Part shown: in pieces, positions 32,118 through 40,377 of the stretch
Numbering within the stretch: the stretch's first letter is position 1
Layout: each line of letters begins with the position of its first letter
Assembly: GCA_035696365.1 (NCBI GenBank)
Contig: DASRQS010000077.1
Coordinates: 8,551 to 72,550 of the forward strand
Reading direction: 5' to 3'
DNA from: JALYLC01 sp035696365
GTDB taxonomy: Bacteria > Actinomycetota > Thermoleophilia > Gaiellales > JALYLC01
DNA: 64,000 nt
Made by a program: the position numbers and the translations under genes
Notes under the pieces: generated by a model
Told to the model about the DNA's origin: nothing
The model's input: the letters and a program-made list of their open reading frames with translations, nothing else
Databases searched by the model: none

Positions 32118-34468
32118 CAGTTGCCCGCCTTCGCCTGCTGGATGGCCTCCCACACACGGCCCGGTTGCATCGGCATCTCAAGGTGCCGGACGCCGAGCCC
32201 CGAGAGCGCATCGACGGCGGCGTTGACGATCGCCGCGCTGGCGGCAATCGTGCCGGCCTCGCCGATGCCCTTGACCCCGAGCGGGTTCGAGGGCGAGGGC
32301 GTGACCGTGCGCGCCGAGTCGAAGCGCGGCAGCTCGGCCGCCGACGGAATCATGTAATCGACGAGGGTGCCGGTCAGGATCTGGCCGTCCGCGTCGTAGA
32401 CGGTCTCCTCGTAGAGGGCCTGGGCGATCGACTGCGCGATGCCGCCGTGAATCTGGCCGTCCACGATCATCGGGTTGATCACGTTGCCGCAGTCGTCGAC
32501 CGCCGTGTAGCGCTCGACGACGATCTTGCCCGTCTCGCCGTCGATCTCGACCTCGGCGATGTGCGTGCCGAACGGGAACGTGAAGTTGGGCGGGTCGAAG
32601 AACGTCGTGGCCTCGAGGTTCGGCTCGACGCCGGCCGGCATGGAGTCGCCGGCCCAGGCCGCATAGGCAAGCTCCTGGATCGTCTTGGCTCGCTCGGGCG
32701 AGCCCTTGACCTGCCACCGCCCGGCCTCCCACTCCAGGTCGTCGGCCGAGCACTCGAGCAGGTGCGCCGCGATCAGGCGCGCCTTGTCGCGCACCTTCTC
32801 GCAGCTCAGGTGCAGCGCCGTGCCACCGACCGCCAGCGAGCGCGACCCGTACGTGCCGAGGCCGTACGGGGACTGGCCCGTGTCGCCGTGGACGACGTCC
32901 ACCTGGTCGAACGGGATGCCCAGCTCGCTCTCGACGATCTGCGACCAGGACGTCTCGTGGCCCTGGCCGTGGGCGGAGGAGCCGGTGACCACCGTGGCCG
33001 ACCCGGTCGGGTGCAGGCGCACGATGGACGACTCCCAGCCGCCCGCGCCGATGCCGATGGCCTTGGTCACGGCGGACGGTGCGAGGCCGCAGATCTCGAC
33101 CCAGGTCGAGAGACCGATGCCCCGGTGGTTGCCGCGCGCGGCGGCCTCGGCCCGGCGCGCCTCGAAGGCCGCGTAGCCGGACATCTCGAGCGCCTTGTCG
33201 AGCGCCCCGACGTAGTTGCCGGAGTCGTACTGGAGCCCGGTGGCGCTCGTGTACGGGAACTCGGTGGCGAAGTTGCGCCGGCGCAGCTCGGCGGGATCCA
33301 GGCCGAGCTCATCGGCCAGACGGTCGACCAGGCGCTCGACCAGGTGCGCCGCCTCGGGCCGCCCTGCGCCGCGATAGGCGTCGGTCGGCACCGTGTTCGT
33401 GAAGACCTCGTCGAGCGTGATGTCGACCTGCTCCAGCGCGTAGGCACCGGGCACCATGATGACGGTGAGGTGGGCAATGCTCGGTGTGAGCAGCGCCAGG
33501 TAGGCGCCGCAATCCTGCAGCAGATGCACGCGCAGGGCCAGCATGCGCCCATCGCGGTCGGCCGCGAGCGTGGCCGTCTGCAGCTGGTCGCGCCCCGCCA
33601 CCGTCGAAACCATGTGCTCGGAGCGCGTCTCGATCCACTTCACCGGCCGGCTCGTCAGCCGCGAGGCCTGCGCGAGCGCGAACTCCTCGGCGTAGACGTC
33701 GATCTTGGAACCGAAACCGCCGCCGACGTCAGGCGCGATCACCCGCACCTTCGATTCCGGGATCCCGCAGATGGCCGAAACGAACGTGCGCACGAAGTGC
33801 GGCACCTGCGTTGAGGTGTAGAACGTCAGCTCGCCGCTCGACGAGATCCAGTCGGCCACGGCACCGCGCGGCTCGATCGGCACGGCCGTGAGACGCTGGT
33901 TGTCGATGGTCAGCGAGACCTTGACAGGCGCGGCGTCGAAGACGGCGTCGAAGCCCTCGGTCTTGTGCTCGATCGTCAGGCAGTGATTGCCCGGGGCCTC
34001 CTCGTGCAGCTGCGGCGCTCCGGGCTTGCCCGCGTTCTCGGCGTCGATCACGACAGGCAGGGGCTCGTAGTCGACCAGGATGCGGTCGGCCGCGTCGCGA
34101 GCGGTCGCGGCCGAGTCGGCCACGACCATCGCGACCAGCTCGCCGACCATGCGCACCTTGCCGTCGGCCAGGATCGGCCGCTTGGGCTGCTTGGCGTTGC
34201 CGAAGGGATTCGACGCGCAGGGCACGCCGGCCTCGAGGCCGAGCGTGTCGTAGGTGAAGATCCTGACGACCCCGGGCATGGCCTCGGCAGCCGTCGTGTC
34301 GATGCTGCGGACGACGGCGTGCGCGTGCGGTGAGCGCAGGAACGCCGCGTAGGCCATGTTGGGCAGCTTGATGTCGTCGACGTACCGGCCCTGGCCGGTG
34401 ATCAGCGGTGCGTCTTCCTTGCGCAGGACGGATGCGCCGATGCCGGAGTCACTCACGGTGGCAGCCAT
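32117..34468 (-). CDS. coxL: CO dehydrogenase-family large subunit, form II active site
   Basis: A 783-residue Mo-binding subunit. The active-site loop reads AYRGAGR (364-370), which defines form II (BMS clade) CoxL; genuine high-affinity form I enzymes have AYxCSFR with the copper-binding Cys. Other landmarks are GGGFGSKID (about 249-257), TGSSAHGQGHETSWSQ and the catalytic Glu in KGIGEAGT. Form II enzymes have been linked to CO use in a few species but several act on other substrates, so CO oxidation cannot be assumed. It follows coxS by 4 bases and overlaps coxM. Confidence 0.93.
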   Translation of the reverse strand: MAATVSDSGIGASVLRKEDAPLITGQGRYVDDIKLPNMAYAAFLRSPHAHAVVRSIDTTAAEAMPGVVRIFTYDTLGLEAGVPCASNPFGNAKQPKRPILADGKVRMVGELVAMVVADSAATARDAADRILVDYEPLPVVIDAENAGKPGAPQLHEEAPGNHCLTIEHKTEGFDAVFDAAPVKVSLTIDNQRLTAVPIEPRGAVADWISSSGELTFYTSTQVPHFVRTFVSAICGIPESKVRVIAPDVGGGFGSKIDVYAEEFALAQASRLTSRPVKWIETRSEHMVSTVAGRDQLQTATLAADRDGRMLALRVHLLQDCGAYLALLTPSIAHLTVIMVPGAYALEQVDITLDEVFTNTVPTDAYRGAGRPEAAHLVERLVDRLADELGLDPAELRRRNFATEFPYTSATGLQYDSGNYVGALDKALEMSGYAAFEARRAEAAARGNHRGIGLSTWVEICGLAPSAVTKAIGIGAGGWESSIVRLHPTGSATVVTGSSAHGQGHETSWSQIVESELGIPFDQVDVVHGDTGQSPYGLGTYGSRSLAVGGTALHLSCEKVRDKARLIAAHLLECSADDLEWEAGRWQVKGSPERAKTIQELAYAAWAGDSMPAGVEPNLEATTFFDPPNFTFPFGTHIAEVEIDGETGKIVVERYTAVDDCGNVINPMIVDGQIHGGIAQSIAQALYEETVYDADGQILTGTLVDYMIPSAAELPRFDSARTVTPSPSNPLGVKGIGEAGTIAASAAIVNAAVDALSGLGVRHLEMPMQPGRVWEAIQQAKAGN

Positions 34469-34472
34469 CGCG

Positions 34473-34934
34473 CTAGGCCCTGGCCGCGGCGAGCACGGCG
34501 TTGACGATGTTCTGATAGCCCGTGCAGCGGCAGAGGTTTCCCTCGAGCCCGAGGCGCACTTCCTGCTCGCTGGGATTCGGGTTCTGCTCGAGCAGGTAGG
34601 CGGCGCTCATGATCATGCCCGGCGTGCAGTAGCCGCACTGGAGGCCGTGCTCCTCGTGGAAGGCCTGCTGCAACGGGTGCAGCTCACCGTTCTGCGCGAG
34701 GCCTTCGATCGTCGTCACCTCGGACCCGTCTGCCTGCACCGCGAGCAGGGTGCACGACTTGACGGCCTCGCCGTCGATGTGCACCGTGCAGGCGCCGCAC
34801 GACGAGGTATCACAACCGACGTGGGTCCCGGTCAGGCCAAGCTGGTCGCGCAGGAACTGCACCAGCAGGAGACGAGGCTCGACGTCCTCTTCGACACGCC
34901 TGCCGTTGACGGTCAGGCCGATGGTTCGTCCCAC
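34473..34934 (-). CDS. coxS: CO dehydrogenase-type [2Fe-2S] small subunit
   Basis: A 153-residue iron-sulphur subunit with the ferredoxin-like motif CDTSSCGACTVHIDG plus SCTLL and the C-terminal CGYCTPGM and NLCRCTGYQNIV. GTG 34934 was chosen because it has a strong GAGGAGG site about 6 bases upstream, one of the few clear Shine-Dalgarno sites here; longer frames run into the repeat region. It is the first gene of the coxSLM operon (order small-large-medium). Confidence 0.93.
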   Translation of the reverse strand: MGRTIGLTVNGRRVEEDVEPRLLLVQFLRDQLGLTGTHVGCDTSSCGACTVHIDGEAVKSCTLLAVQADGSEVTTIEGLAQNGELHPLQQAFHEEHGLQCGYCTPGMIMSAAYLLEQNPNPSEQEVRLGLEGNLCRCTGYQNIVNAVLAAARA

Positions 34935-35021
34935 GCGTGCCTCCTCGAGCTTCGTCGGTTGCGACTGCGAGAAATCCGGTGCCGTTGCGCCGATGCTACA
35001 CACGCGCGTGCGGCCGTCCAA

Positions 35022-35293
35022 GAGCGCATTTCAGAATGTGCACGTGTGGTCGGGGGGCTCGAAGCGAGTGGGAGCGGATCCCGGCTCGAAGATCCGGTTG
35101 GAACCTTTCCGAGAGCCGGGATCCGTTCGCGCGAAGCCCTGGGGTCGCTCGGCTCTTTGAGCGGGCCCAGGGTCGCCGCAGGTCTGCTGGTCGGGCGCCC
35201 AAGCAGCTGACCTTCCGCTCACCGCGTAGCCCGAACAGCAGACCGGAGGCGATTCGAGACTTCCGAACACCGCGCTCATTCTGAAATGCGCTC
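35022..35293 (+). repeat. Intergenic repeat element B with 17-bp perfect terminal inverted repeats
   Basis: Ends GAGCGCATTTCAGAATG (35022-35038) and CATTCTGAAATGCGCTC (35277-35293) are exact complements. The inner part shares GAGAGCCGGGATCCG...GCGAAGCCC (35111-35139) and the right-end module GGCGATTCGAGAC...CGCGCTCA (35248-35278) with elements A and C. Length is 272 bases, almost the same as C. No transposase frame is present. It occupies the divergent gap upstream of coxS. Confidence 0.75.
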
Positions 35294-35327
35294 CAGAACC
35301 TTTACGAATCACGGGAATCGGCGTGAC

Positions 35328-35340
35328 TAGACTGCCGGGG
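35328..35340 (+). promoter_or_regulatory. Leaderless promoter of the PKD protein gene
   Basis: TAGACT (35328-35333), seven bases GCCGGGG, then ATG 35341. It begins 35 bases right of repeat element B, so the repeat covers the -35 neighbourhood and upstream region. Confidence 0.55.
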
Positions 35341-37131
35341 ATGCGCCTGCGCACGCTTCTGGTCGCGACGGCCCTGCTCGCGCTCTCGCCGGCTTCGGCG
35401 TGGGCGAGCGGTGGCGTCTGGACGCCCGTTCGCGTCGCTCCCGCGGTCACCAAGGGCAGCGCCGATCTCCCCCGTCTCGCGCTGGAATCAGACGGCACTG
35501 CCGTCGCGGCGTGGACGGAGAACGGCACGGTGCGGGCGGCCACGCGCGCGCCGGGCAAGACGTTCGGCCTGCAGCGTGCCATCGCCATGAGCTCCACGCT
35601 CGCCGTGCCGGACGATGCCGTCGCCCTGGGCACGCGAGCGCTCCTGTTGCTGCATGCCCAGCAGGGCACCGGCGCCACCCTCGTCGCCTCCTCGGTGACC
35701 GGCAGCTCTGTCGGCCCTCCCGAGCAGGCTGCGGCGACCACGGCGCCCATCACGGAGGCCGCCGGGGCGCTGCGCAGCGACGGCAGCGCGCTCGCGGTCT
35801 ACGCGGCGGCGTCCGCGCCGATGACGCTCTCGAGCGCGGCGCGCAGCGCGGCGGGCGGCTGGTCGCCCGCGGGCGACATCGCCCTCCCCGCCTCCGTGAC
35901 GCTCGTCCAGCAGTTGCAGCTCGCCCTCCTGCCGGACGGCAGCGCCGTGGCGCTGTTCCTCGGCCAGGGGCCGGCGGCGGGCGACGTCCCGCGGCCCTAC
36001 GCGGCGCTGCGCTCGGCAGCCGGCGCCTGGGCGGCGCCCGTCGCCCTCGATCCGGCCGCAGTCGTGGCCTGCGCCGATCTGGGGCTCGCGATCGACGGCA
36101 CAGGCAACGCGTATGCCGTGTGGAGCGTGTCCGACGGGCGCGTCCGCACGTCCATGCTGCCGTTGGGCGGCGCTTTCAGTGCCGCGCAGACGTCGGCCAC
36201 GGCCGCGCGCACTCCGCGCGTCGCGGGCGCAGGCGGCGGGAGCGTACTGCTGGCATGGCTCGACATCTCGGGGGCGCCGGTGCTGCGCACCGCCGAGTGG
36301 ACACCCGCGGGCCTCGCGGCTGCCGCGTCCACGATCCTGCCGACGTCGGCGACGACGCTCGAGGACCTCGCGCTCGCCCCGTCCACGGCGGCCTCGGCGA
36401 TCGTCACGGAGACGACGGGCACGGGCGCGGCCCAGCGCGCGGGCACCGACGTGCTGGAGCGGCCCGCGGCCGCCATGCCGTGGACCGTGCAGAACGTGCG
36501 TACCGGGCTCGCCGAGCCGGTGGGATCGCCCCGGCTCGCGATGGGCGCGCTGGGAGCGCTCGCGCTGTGGGTCGAGGGCAACGTGATCGTGGCCTCGGGC
36601 ACCGACCACGGTCTGCCCCGGATCGACGCGCTTGCCAAGCCCCTCAAGATCGGCATCGGCGTGACCGGGCCGTTCTCGCTGCGCGCGAGCGACACCTGGT
36701 CGCCGATCGTCGACGTCACCTGGCGCTACGGCGACGGGACGACCGAGCACGGCACGAGCGTGCGACACGCCTACCTGCGCGCAGGGACCTTCCACGTGAC
36801 GGTGCTCGTGCACGACGCGACGGGCAACGCCGCGCAGCGCGCCTTCATCGTCACGACGCTTCCGATCGCGCGTCCCCTCTCTGCACGAGCGACGACGCGC
36901 GGGCTGACTGTCGCGCTCGCCTGCCTGCCCTCCAACCCGAGCGTCACAGGCACGGTGGCAGCCGCCATCCCTGGCGCGAAGGCCGTGCCCTTCCGCTGCA
37001 AGGTCGGCGGTCAGGGCAGCGCGCTCGTCCCGGGCGCGGTGAAGCGCGGCCGGCGGGTCGTCGTACGCGTCACGGGCATCGACCTCGGCGGCCTGCCGCA
37101 CGTGTCCGCCGTGACGCTTCCGGTTCGCTAG
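35341..37131 (+). CDS. Secreted beta-repeat protein with PKD domain
   Basis: A 596-residue exported protein. A signal peptide (1-22, ending ASAWA) is followed by about 400 residues of repeated beta units with the recurring pattern DGTAVAAWTENGTVRAATR / DGSALAVYAAA / DGTGNAYAVWSVSDGRV, which looks like a beta-propeller built from A-W/V-W repeats. A PKD domain (about 450-510) has VDVTWRYGDGTTEHGTSVRHAYLRAG in which the WxFGDG motif reads WRYGDG. A C-terminal beta domain closes the chain. No catalytic residues recognised; likely surface adhesion or carbohydrate or protein binding. Confidence 0.8.
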   Translation: MRLRTLLVATALLALSPASAWASGGVWTPVRVAPAVTKGSADLPRLALESDGTAVAAWTENGTVRAATRAPGKTFGLQRAIAMSSTLAVPDDAVALGTRALLLLHAQQGTGATLVASSVTGSSVGPPEQAAATTAPITEAAGALRSDGSALAVYAAASAPMTLSSAARSAAGGWSPAGDIALPASVTLVQQLQLALLPDGSAVALFLGQGPAAGDVPRPYAALRSAAGAWAAPVALDPAAVVACADLGLAIDGTGNAYAVWSVSDGRVRTSMLPLGGAFSAAQTSATAARTPRVAGAGGGSVLLAWLDISGAPVLRTAEWTPAGLAAAASTILPTSATTLEDLALAPSTAASAIVTETTGTGAAQRAGTDVLERPAAAMPWTVQNVRTGLAEPVGSPRLAMGALGALALWVEGNVIVASGTDHGLPRIDALAKPLKIGIGVTGPFSLRASDTWSPIVDVTWRYGDGTTEHGTSVRHAYLRAGTFHVTVLVHDATGNAAQRAFIVTTLPIARPLSARATTRGLTVALACLPSNPSVTGTVAAAIPGAKAVPFRCKVGGQGSALVPGAVKRGRRVVVRVTGIDLGGLPHVSAVTLPVR

Positions 37132-37401
37132 AGGTTCTCGCTCAACTGAGCGTGGCGTCTGCGGTGTGTGGAGCGAGCGAGTGCCGGCCGTCTCGCAGGG
37201 CAGACGGGACGCCTGTTCAAGAGCCGGGCGGTGCTCCTGCGAGGCCCCGCAGACGCTCGCGACCACGTTCGCGACAGCTCGGACTCATCCAGCGCGATGC
37301 GGGTCGCCGGAGGTCTGGCAAGGAGTCCGCGAAGCGCACGACCGCCAGACCGCAGGCGGTCCACACGCCCCAGACGCCGCGCTCACTGGAGTGAGAACCT
37401 C
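37131..37401 (+). repeat. Intergenic repeat element C with about 41-bp imperfect terminal arms
   Basis: The first 41 bases (from GAGGTTCTCGCTCAACTGAG) and the last 41 (ending GAGTGAGAACCTC) are complementary at about 35 positions, with nine perfect bases at each tip (GAGGTTCTC/GAGAACCTC). Inside is the core GAGCCGGGCGGTGCTCCTGC (37221-37240) and the right-end module GGCGGTCCACACGC...CGCGCTCA (37355-37385). It fills the gap between the PKD gene and thrB; its left tip touches the PKD stop codon and its right tip ends 11 bases before the thrB -10 box. Confidence 0.75.
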
Positions 37402-37412
37402 TCCAGCGCGAC

Positions 37413-37425
37413 CATACTCCGCTTC
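37413..37425 (+). promoter_or_regulatory. Leaderless promoter of thrB
   Basis: CATACT (37413-37418), seven bases, then GTG 37426; no ribosome-binding site. Repeat element C ends just upstream. Confidence 0.5.
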
Positions 37426-38328
37426 GTGGAGCGCATCAGCGTGAGCGTGCCGGCGTCGTCGGCGAATCTCGGGCCGGGCTATGACTGTCTCGGAGTGGCA
37501 CTGCCGCTGCGCAACTGGCTCGAGGTCCAGCTGCGGCCGGGGCCGCTGGAGGTGAGCGTGACCGGCGAGGGAGCCGAGACGCTACCCGCCGACGAGACGA
37601 ACCTCGTCGTGCGCTCGTTCGCCCAGGTCTGGGACGGCCCGCTGGACGGCCTGGCGTTCCGGATGCAGAACTCCGTGCCGCTGCAGGCCGGCACGGGCTC
37701 CTCGAGCGCCGCCATCGTGGCGGGGCTCGCCGCATCGCTCGCATTGCAGGGCCGGCCGCACGGCATCGATGAGCTGATCGCGCTGGCAGCACCGCTCGAG
37801 GGCCACCCCGACAACGTCGCGGCGGCGATCGCCGGGGGCTTCACACTGGCGCTCGACGGAGAGGCACCGCTCCTGCGGCGGATCCCGCCGCCTCCTGGCC
37901 TCGCATTCGTCCTCGTTGTCCCCGATCACGCGCTCGGCACGACCGAATCGCGCAAGTCGCTCCGCCCCGAGGTGCCGCGTGCCGACGCGGTCTACAGCCT
38001 GCAGCGCACCGCGCTGCTCGTGCATGCGCTGGGCGCCGGCGACCTCGCGGCACTGCCGCGCGCCCTGGACGATCGCCTGCACCAGCCCGACCGCTCGCAG
38101 CTGACGCCGCTCTTCTGCCGCCTGCAGGAGCACCTGCACGAGCTCGGCGCCTACGGCTGCACGCTCTCGGGCGCGGGCCCCAGCACGCTCCTCTGGGTGG
38201 ACGCCGATGAGGCCGGCGCCATCGCCCTGCGGGTCGCGGAGCAGATCTCCGACCTTGCGCTCGACGCGCGCGTGATCCCGCTGGCACCCGAGCCGTTCGG
38301 CGTCGTTGTCAGCTCTGAAAGTGCCTGA
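37426..38328 (+). CDS. thrB: Homoserine kinase
   Basis: A 300-residue GHMP kinase that phosphorylates homoserine for threonine synthesis. PASSANLGPGYDCLGVAL (9-26) is the N-terminal substrate motif, PLQAGTGSSSAAIVAG (85-100) the phosphate-binding loop, and YGCTLSGAGPSTLLWV the third GHMP motif. ThrC and homoserine dehydrogenase are not in view, so the usual hom-thrC-thrB cluster is broken up here. The last 20 bases overlap the opposite-strand ABC permease gene (stop 38309). Confidence 0.95.
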   Translation: MERISVSVPASSANLGPGYDCLGVALPLRNWLEVQLRPGPLEVSVTGEGAETLPADETNLVVRSFAQVWDGPLDGLAFRMQNSVPLQAGTGSSSAAIVAGLAASLALQGRPHGIDELIALAAPLEGHPDNVAAAIAGGFTLALDGEAPLLRRIPPPPGLAFVLVVPDHALGTTESRKSLRPEVPRADAVYSLQRTALLVHALGAGDLAALPRALDDRLHQPDRSQLTPLFCRLQEHLHELGAYGCTLSGAGPSTLLWVDADEAGAIALRVAEQISDLALDARVIPLAPEPFGVVVSSESA

Positions 38329-39655
38329 AGAGGGCGAGCGCGGCGGCTCCGAGCACCGCCGTGAGCAGCACGAGGTGCGCGCTCCCGGCGAACACGGTCG
38401 AGACCGGCGAGGCATCGAACAGCGCCGCGCCGAATGCGCGGGCGGCCGGCGTGAACGGCAGGAGCTCGGAGACGTCGGCCGCGAGCGGCGACACCTGGCG
38501 CGGCACGAGGCCGACGAGCACGATCGGCGTGACGAGCGCGACGCCGACCAGCGAGGAGGCCCGCAGGTCGCGCGCCGCGGCGCCGACCGCGCAGCCGAGA
38601 GCGCCGAAGGCCGCGCCCGCCGCCGCGAGCGGCACGAGTAGGAGCGGGATGCGAGCCCAGGCGGCCCCGGATGACGAGATCTCGGCCGCGACGCCGAAGC
38701 CGAGCGCGAGCAGCAACCCGAGCGCGCACCCGACGATTGCGCACAGGGCGATCTTCTCGGCAATCAGGAGCGCGGGCCGCACGCCCGAGCGCAAAAGGCG
38801 GGCGAGCACGTTCTCGTCGCGCTCGAGCGTGAGCACCGCGGCGCCGAGCAGCAGGGTCACGAACGCGAGCGAGATGCCCAGCCCGTAGCTCTGTACTTGC
38901 GATCCCAGCAGGTAGGAGCGGCCCGTCGTCGAGCGGTGGTCGAGGCCGATCGGGTGCGCGGTCGACGCGAGCGCCTGGTGGGCGAGGCCGAGGGCCGCCG
39001 CGGCCTGGTCCGAGAAGGCCGTGACGGAGTCGAGCTGCTTGCGCGCGGGGCTGTCGGACGGAAGTCCCGCCTCGACCGCCCGGATGCGCTTGCTCGTGGC
39101 CTGCAGCCCGAGCACGTGGTACCTCCGGCCGAGCGCTTGGGCCGTGCCACCGCTCACGAGCACGTCGAGGAAGTGGCTGTTGGAGCGGATGTACTCGGTC
39201 TGTACCTCGCTGTTGAGGGTGTAGACGAAGGCCTGGGTCTCGCGCAGGATGCGCTCTTCGTAGGCGTTGCGGTTCGTCAGCAGCACGACCTCGGGGCTCG
39301 CGATCAGCGACGACAGCTCCGCCACGAAGCCGCGCGGCACGATGATCACCGCGACCACGTCGCCGTCGTCGAGCGCCCTGCGGGCGCGTTCCTGCGTCAT
39401 CTTCAGGAGCTGCACGCGCTTTCCCGCCTGGCGGACGATGCGCCCGAAGTCGAAGGAGCGGTCGCCGATGTGGACGACGTTCGGGATGTCGTCCTCGTTC
39501 ACGAAGGCCACGCGGGGCTGGGCGCCCTGCCCTCCCAGGACGCCGCCCACGAGCAGCGAGAGCACGAGCGGGTAGACGACGAGCACCGCCAGTAGCGGGC
39601 GCGAGCGCGCGAGCAGCAGCAGGTCCTTGCGCAGGAGGAGCGCGAACCGGCTCAC
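38309..39655 (-). CDS. ABC-2 type exporter permease
   Basis: A 448-residue permease of the ABC-2/YhgE-like kind: one N-terminal helix (about 20-40), a large extracytoplasmic region of about 190 residues (from GGQGAQPRVAFVNEDD to the second helix), then five to six helices in the C-terminal half. This layout is typical of drug and polymer exporters such as DrrB/NodJ relatives with a long first loop. GTG 39655 overlaps the ATPase stop (GTGA). It is the last gene of a three-gene unit. The exported substrate is unknown. Confidence 0.87.
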   Translation of the reverse strand: MSRFALLLRKDLLLLARSRPLLAVLVVYPLVLSLLVGGVLGGQGAQPRVAFVNEDDIPNVVHIGDRSFDFGRIVRQAGKRVQLLKMTQERARRALDDGDVVAVIIVPRGFVAELSSLIASPEVVLLTNRNAYEERILRETQAFVYTLNSEVQTEYIRSNSHFLDVLVSGGTAQALGRRYHVLGLQATSKRIRAVEAGLPSDSPARKQLDSVTAFSDQAAAALGLAHQALASTAHPIGLDHRSTTGRSYLLGSQVQSYGLGISLAFVTLLLGAAVLTLERDENVLARLLRSGVRPALLIAEKIALCAIVGCALGLLLALGFGVAAEISSSGAAWARIPLLLVPLAAAGAAFGALGCAVGAAARDLRASSLVGVALVTPIVLVGLVPRQVSPLAADVSELLPFTPAARAFGAALFDASPVSTVFAGSAHLVLLTAVLGAAALALFRHFQS

Positions 39656-40377
39656 GCGCTGCTCCGCGCCCGCTCGACGAACGCGACGAATGCGCGCTCG
39701 TGGCTTCCCGTGGCGTCGACGGCGCCGGCCTCCTGCCAGAACGCCTCCTGCGGCCCCGCATAGGCGGAGCGGCCGTCGACCAGCACGAGCACCCGGTCGG
39801 CCGCGAGGCGCGCCTCCTCGACGTTCTGGGTCGCGAAGGCGAACGCGCCGCCCCGCTCGCCGACACGCTCGAGCATCGACCACAGCGCGAGCCGGTGGCC
39901 GGGATCGAGGGCCGCCGTCGGCTCGTCCAGCAGCACCACGCTCGGCCGGCCGAGCAGGCCGATGGCGACGTTGACGCGCTGGGCCTGCCCGAGCGAGAGG
40001 CGCTCGACGGGTAGATCGAGCGCATCGCCGAGCGCGACCGCGACCGCCAGATCGGCCAGCTCGGCCTCCGGCTCGGGCACGCGCGCAAGCCGCGCAAAGA
40101 GCTCGAGATTCTCGCGCGCGCTGAGGCGGCGGTAGAGCGCAGGGCGCTGCGGGACGACGCCGATCTCCTGCAAGTCGGGCCGCTGCACGCTGCCCTCGCT
40201 CGGCTCGGCCGAGCCGGCCAGCAGTGAGAGCAGCGTCGTCTTGCCCGCGCCGTTCGGGCCCAGCAGCGCGAGGCGATCGCCGGCCGCGAGCGCGAGGTCG
40301 ATCGGGCCGAGGACCTGCCTCTCTCCGAACCGCTTCACCAACCCCGCGCAGGCGATCAGCGGGGCACTCGCACTCAC
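39652..40377 (-). CDS. ABC exporter ATP-binding protein
   Basis: A 241-residue ATPase: Walker A GPNGAGKTT, signature LSLGQAQR, Walker B VVLLDEP and a Q in the switch position (FAFATQNVEEARLAADR) where most ABC proteins have the catalytic H-loop His. The Q/H change could slow ATP turnover and is worth noting. GTG 40377 overlaps the stop of the upstream AI-2E family gene; its own stop overlaps the permease start. It should work with the neighbouring permease. Confidence 0.9.
   Translation of the reverse strand: MSASAPLIACAGLVKRFGERQVLGPIDLALAAGDRLALLGPNGAGKTTLLSLLAGSAEPSEGSVQRPDLQEIGVVPQRPALYRRLSARENLELFARLARVPEPEAELADLAVAVALGDALDLPVERLSLGQAQRVNVAIGLLGRPSVVLLDEPTAALDPGHRLALWSMLERVGERGGAFAFATQNVEEARLAADRVLVLVDGRSAYAGPQEAFWQEAGAVDATGSHERAFVAFVERARSSA

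Larger units (their letters stand above)
34935..35340. other. 406-base divergent gap between coxS and the PKD protein gene
   Basis: It contains the coxS ribosome-binding site near 34940, repeat element B (35022-35293) and the leaderless promoter of the next gene (35328-35333). The coxS promoter should lie between 34950 and 35020; I do not see a convincing -10 box there. No coding potential is supported within the repeat. Confidence 0.6.

Noticed and set aside
31305..34934. Aerobic CO oxidation as the function of coxSLM
   Set aside because: The active-site motif is form II (AYRGAGR); substrate is not settled by sequence, so I did not name it as CO dehydrogenase proper.
31176..37401. Insertion sequences
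   Set aside because: Elements with terminal inverted repeats exist, but no transposase frame or clear target duplication is seen, so I list them only as repeats.
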